From: CAIXSC01 sp040381235 | GTDB taxonomy: Bacteria > Planctomycetota > Planctomycetia > Pirellulales > Pirellulaceae | Direction of reading: 5' to 3' | Assembly: GCA_040381235.1 (NCBI GenBank) | Contig: JBEIHS010000076.1 | Span: forward strand, 1 to 16,397 | DNA: 16,397 nucleotides | Shown: positions 13,428 through 16,397 of the stretch, in pieces | Position numbering within the stretch: the stretch's first letter is position 1 | How the letters are laid out: every line of letters begins with the position of its first letter | Translations under genes and position numbers: made by a program | Notes under the pieces: generated by a model | What the model was told of the DNA's origin: nothing | The model's database searches: none | Seen by the model: only the letters and a program-made list of their open reading frames with translations

Positions 13428-14882
13428 TTAGAACAGCGGCAGCGGTTCGCCGTCGCAGGCGGGGAGCGGGCGGTTCAACATGTCGCGCAGTTCGGCGCGG
13501 GGGGAAATGCCGAGCGCTGCGAAGATGGTCGCGTGCGCGTCCGGCGGACCGCAGGCTTGTGTTCGCGGGAAGGCGCCCAAATGGTCGCTGCTGCCGTACA
13601 CCTGGCCGCCGCGAATGCCGCCGCCCGCGAAAGCGATCGAGTAGACGTTCGGGTAGTGGTCGCGGCCCGCCGAGCCGTTGATGCGCGGCGTGCGGCCGAA
13701 ATCGGTGAGCACCGCGATCAGTGTGTCCTCCAACGTGCCGCGTTGTTCGAGATCGGTTAGCAAAGCCGAGAAGCCCCGGTCGAACACCGGCAAGAGCCGG
13801 TTCTTCAAGCGGTTGAAGTTGTCGCCATGGGTATCCCACATGTCGCCGACCGAGCCGTTCAGGTCGCCGGCAGCGACGCAGACTTGGACCACCGGCACGC
13901 CTGCTTCGGTCAACCGCCGCGCGAGCAACATGCTTTGGCCGCCGATGTGGTCGCCGTACATTTCCCGGATCCGCGGGTCTTCGCGGTTCAAATCGTACGC
14001 TTGTTTGACGGCCGACCCAAGCAGGATGTCGTTCGCCAACGAGTGGAAATGTTGAAAGTTTTGGTAGTCGCCGCGATCGCCGACCGGCCGGTCGATCCGC
14101 GACCGCAACGCCTGCCGCTCGGCGATCCGCGCGAAATCGACATCGCCAAGTTCCAACACCTCGCTGCCCAGCGACCGCGACACGCCACCATAGGGTTGGC
14201 CGGCGGGCGTCTTGAGCACGATCGGATCGTATTTGACGCCGAGCCAACCACCGTATTCGCCCGCCTGCAGCGTGTTGTTGTCGACCAGCGGATAGGGCAA
14301 CCGGACGGCGTTCGGCACGCCCCGCGGCGCCGATCGGAAACAGGAAATCATCGCCGGCAGCGACGGCCAATCGTCGCGCATCGGCGGGATATTGCCGGCT
14401 CGCGGCGGTCGATGGCCTGTCAGCATCCAGTACATCCCGCGGCCGTGCGCCGAATCGTCGTGGTGAATCGAACGCACGATCGCCAACTTGTTAGTGTGCC
14501 GCGACAGGAGCGGAATGTGTTCCCCGACCAGGATGCCGGGCGTCTCCGTCTCGATCGGCTGAAACTCGCCGCGGTACTCGATGGGCGCGTCCGGCTTGAG
14601 GTCCCACGTCTCGTGGTGGCTCATCCCGCCCCAACAATACAGAATGATGCACGATTTCGCTTTGCCGCGTCCGGGGGCCGAACCGGCGGTGCGGCTAGCC
14701 CCAGGCGCCGCTGCGCCAGCGACACCCGCGCCGGCCACCGCCGGCGCCGCCGCCGTCGAACGGCACTGCAGGAATGCGGGCAGCGATAAAGCCCCGAGAC
14801 CGATCGATGTCGCCAGCATGTGGCGACGCGATCCGAGCGACAGGTCCGCGACACGCGACGACGTTGGGAGCGCTCGATCCAT
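13428..14882 (-). CDS. DUF1501 family protein with Tat-type signal
   Basis: The 484-residue product has a twin-arginine-like signal (SRRHML at 18-23 and hydrophobic ATSIGLGALSLPAFL), an Ala/Gly-rich spacer, then the DUF1501 domain. Family phrases are YCWGGMSHHETWDLKPDAP, RGEFQPIETETPG, the HGRGMYWMLTGHRPP block, MWDTHGDNFNRLKN, LTDFGRTPRINGSAGRDHYPN and AGGGIRGGQVYGSSD. DUF1501 is related to the sulfatase/alkaline phosphatase fold. In planctomycetes it is usually encoded beside DUF1549/DUF1553 cytochrome-like genes; none is seen here. ATG 14882 is preferred over GTG 14891 because AGGGTGAT sits at suitable distance before the ATG. The upstream acyltransferase gene ends 92 bp away on the same strand, so co-transcription is possible. 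Substrate unknown. Confidence 0.92.
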   Translation of the reverse strand: MDRALPTSSRVADLSLGSRRHMLATSIGLGALSLPAFLQCRSTAAAPAVAGAGVAGAAAPGASRTAGSAPGRGKAKSCIILYCWGGMSHHETWDLKPDAPIEYRGEFQPIETETPGILVGEHIPLLSRHTNKLAIVRSIHHDDSAHGRGMYWMLTGHRPPRAGNIPPMRDDWPSLPAMISCFRSAPRGVPNAVRLPYPLVDNNTLQAGEYGGWLGVKYDPIVLKTPAGQPYGGVSRSLGSEVLELGDVDFARIAERQALRSRIDRPVGDRGDYQNFQHFHSLANDILLGSAVKQAYDLNREDPRIREMYGDHIGGQSMLLARRLTEAGVPVVQVCVAAGDLNGSVGDMWDTHGDNFNRLKNRLLPVFDRGFSALLTDLEQRGTLEDTLIAVLTDFGRTPRINGSAGRDHYPNVYSIAFAGGGIRGGQVYGSSDHLGAFPRTQACGPPDAHATIFAALGISPRAELRDMLNRPLPACDGEPLPLF

Positions 14883-14974
14883 GGCTATCACCCTGGGAAG
14901 CGTTTCGAGGTGGGGCTTGGTATGGCGATGGCGGGCAGTCGGCAGTTCGCGGCGAACCGTGATCGATGAGCGAA

Positions 14975-16396
14975 CTACCCAGGGGATTGTACTCGGACAG
15001 CCGCCGGCGAGACAAACCGGTTGGGGCCGTTAAGCAACCAGCCCAGCCACGTTTTTCGCACCAGGAAGTGATAGCTGAGCAGCAGCAGCGACACGGCGAT
15101 CAGATTGATCGCCGCGAACTTGGTCAACGGGCCGAGTGGCCAGGTCCGCGCTACGGCCTGCAAGGCCATCACGAGCGGCAAATGCGCCAGGTACAGCCAA
15201 TAAGACGAGTCGGAAAGATAACGCACCAGCGGCCACTCGCGGCCCAGCAACGCTCGACAACCGCCAATCAGCCCCAACGAGATGAGCCATACGTACAGGA
15301 AATGAGCCGCCAAGGCCAGTTCTCGGCGCCCGGCGAGGATCACGCAAAACGGAAACACCACGAACAACGCGAGCGTCAATTGCACGGGCCAAAGCCACCA
15401 CACCGACCACGTCGTCGGCGAAGTGGCCGGGGACAAGACGGGCGCTGGAACGGACGTTTGGGGAGGCGACTGGGCCGGTAATTGGACCGGCGACGCTTGG
15501 GCCGGCGAAGCTTGGACCGGCGACGCTTGGACCGGCGACGATTCGGGCGGATCAGCGAATGATGCGTCAGGCACGTGAGCCGGCATCGCGGTCGGCATCG
15601 TGACCGGCGACGGGATGGAGAAGTTTGTCGATGGGCTGGCAGCGTGACGAGCTGTTGGTTTGGCCGCCGCGTTTGCCTCCCAACCGTACATCGCCAGTCC
15701 AAACGCGTAGAACAGACCGTAAAACGCGAACAGATGCGGATAGGGAAGCCAACTGGTCGATGTGTCCGGGCCGAAATAGACCGGGCTTCCCCCGCCCATC
15801 CAATACATCGTCAGCGGCGTCATCGCGATCAACAACCAAGCCAGCACTCGCATCGGCAATCGTTCCAGCCAGCGACCTGCCACGCTCCAGACGGCGGCGA
15901 AACAAATCGCGTACCACCACAGGAACCAAAGAAACCACAGGTGCAGAAAGGTGCTGGAATCGAACAGATGAAAGGTCCAACGCCCAGCGGCCACCTGCCA
16001 TTTCGCGCTGTGTAGCCATGCCCAGTAACGACCCGCCATGTCGTCACGTTCGCTTGGCGACGATGGGGCGGAAGACGCGTCGCCTCTGTCCACCGCCTTC
16101 ATCGCGACATCGCTCGGATCCACGGACGATCTTGACGAAGCCCCTGAAGCGGTTGGCCCGCTGTCCGCCGCCTTGTTGCCGTCCGCCGCGACCGCGTCTG
16201 TCGATTCCCCATTCGCTGTCGCACTATTGGCTGTCGCACTATTCGCTGCATCACCATTCGCCGTAGCACTGTCCGCTGCCGAACGGGCGGCCCCGACGGC
16301 GGCTGCCAGACGCTGCCGGACAGCCTGGCGGCCGGCCTCCAGTTGCTGCGGGTCGGGCGGCGGCACCCCGATCGCCTCGTAGATGAAACGCGTCGT
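14975..16396 (-). CDS. Acyltransferase family 3 (MdoC/OpgC-like) membrane protein, N-terminal part outside the window
   Basis: The frame stays open to the right edge, so the true start is outside; the first internal start is GTG 16366. Numbering from there (463 residues), a Ser/Ala/Asn-rich loop (about 21-108) precedes seven hydrophobic segments: about 140-162, 171-190, 207-229, 319-344, 350-374, 388-406 and 415-436. HLWFLWFLWW and SDSSYWLYLAHLPLVM are typical of acyltransferase-3 proteins, which transfer acyl groups such as succinyl or acetyl to periplasmic glycans. The first helices with the usual catalytic His must be encoded beyond 16397. Two low-complexity insertions, one before 140 and one at about 231-317, contain 15-bp repeats and are unusual for the family. 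The acceptor substrate is not predictable. The downstream DUF1501 gene lies on the same strand. Confidence 0.85.
   Translation of the reverse strand, partial: TTRFIYEAIGVPPPDPQQLEAGRQAVRQRLAAAVGAARSAADSATANGDAANSATANSATANGESTDAVAADGNKAADSGPTASGASSRSSVDPSDVAMKAVDRGDASSAPSSPSERDDMAGRYWAWLHSAKWQVAAGRWTFHLFDSSTFLHLWFLWFLWWYAICFAAVWSVAGRWLERLPMRVLAWLLIAMTPLTMYWMGGGSPVYFGPDTSTSWLPYPHLFAFYGLFYAFGLAMYGWEANAAAKPTARHAASPSTNFSIPSPVTMPTAMPAHVPDASFADPPESSPVQASPVQASPAQASPVQLPAQSPPQTSVPAPVLSPATSPTTWSVWWLWPVQLTLALFVVFPFCVILAGRRELALAAHFLYVWLISLGLIGGCRALLGREWPLVRYLSDSSYWLYLAHLPLVMALQAVARTWPLGPLTKFAAINLIAVSLLLLSYHFLVRKTWLGWLLNGPNRFVSPAAVRVQSPG
15482..15541 (-). repeat. 15-bp tandem repeat, 4 units, in a membrane-protein loop
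   Basis: Four units of TTGGACCGGCGACGC (plus-strand view) with one to two changes each encode Pro-Val-Gln-Ala-Ser pentapeptides in the acyltransferase. They lie in the long loop between the third and fourth visible membrane helices. Further decayed units flank the array on the lower-coordinate side (near 15464) and near 15600. Confidence 0.88.
16211..16285 (-). repeat. 15-bp tandem repeat, 5 units, in the N-terminal loop of the acyltransferase
   Basis: Five units based on ATTCGCTGTCGCACT (plus-strand view) encode Ser-Ala-Thr-Ala-Asn pentapeptides. The first two units are almost identical and the last is clearly decayed. With the array at 15482 this makes two unrelated 15-bp arrays in loops of the same membrane protein. 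Confidence 0.88.
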
Positions 16397-16397
16397 C

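Noticed and set aside
14945..14957. Perfect palindrome GTTCGCGGCGAAC between the acyltransferase and DUF1501 genes as an operator or terminator
   Set aside because: Six-base arms in GC-rich DNA arise easily, there is no T-run, and no regulator gene is nearby.

Overview
The window reads as GC-rich chromosomal DNA from a planctomycete, probably in or near the Pirellulales. This rests on protein families rather than on any marker RNA gene, as none is present. The planctomycete-type families are two DUF1559 pseudopilin-like proteins, a short transthyretin-like lipoprotein, a TPR/FG-GAP/UnbV-ASPIC (CRTAC1-type) protein, a DUF1501 protein, a PmoA/DUF6807 protein and a surface protein with the planctomycete 'LE.LE.R.LL' N-terminus. 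I see no tRNA, rRNA, transposase, phage gene or CRISPR array.

Layout. Plus strand, 2-4879: a membrane-anchored protein cut by the left edge (two copies of a lectin-like sandwich domain), a 15-bp tandem array, a short-chain dehydrogenase (SDR), and a secreted DUF6807 protein 21 bp behind it. Plus strand, 5043-9735: a compact cluster of DUF1559 protein, lipoprotein and large membrane-anchored TPR-FG-GAP-UnbV protein. Minus strand, 9834-12838: a second DUF1559 protein, convergent with the cluster, then a beta-helical repeat protein followed by a clear rho-independent terminator. About 590 bp without a gene follows (12839-13427); it holds a 23-bp satellite and an orphan plus-strand terminator-like hairpin. 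Minus strand, 13428-16396: a Tat-exported DUF1501 protein, and upstream of it an acyltransferase-3 membrane protein cut by the right edge.

How the genes may work together. Almost every product is exported or membrane-bound, so the window is mainly a cell-envelope/periplasm region. The SDR and DUF6807 genes look like a small catabolic operon. The 5043-9735 cluster is a recurrent planctomycete gene set of unknown function. The acyltransferase may be co-transcribed with the DUF1501 gene.

The most unusual property is the density of short tandem repeats. Nearly all arrays inside genes have periods divisible by three (6, 12, 15, 18, 24 bp), so they lengthen linkers, loops or leaders without breaking the frame. 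The one array that is clearly between genes has a 23-bp period. All functional statements come from reading the sequence and from family knowledge; no database search was run.
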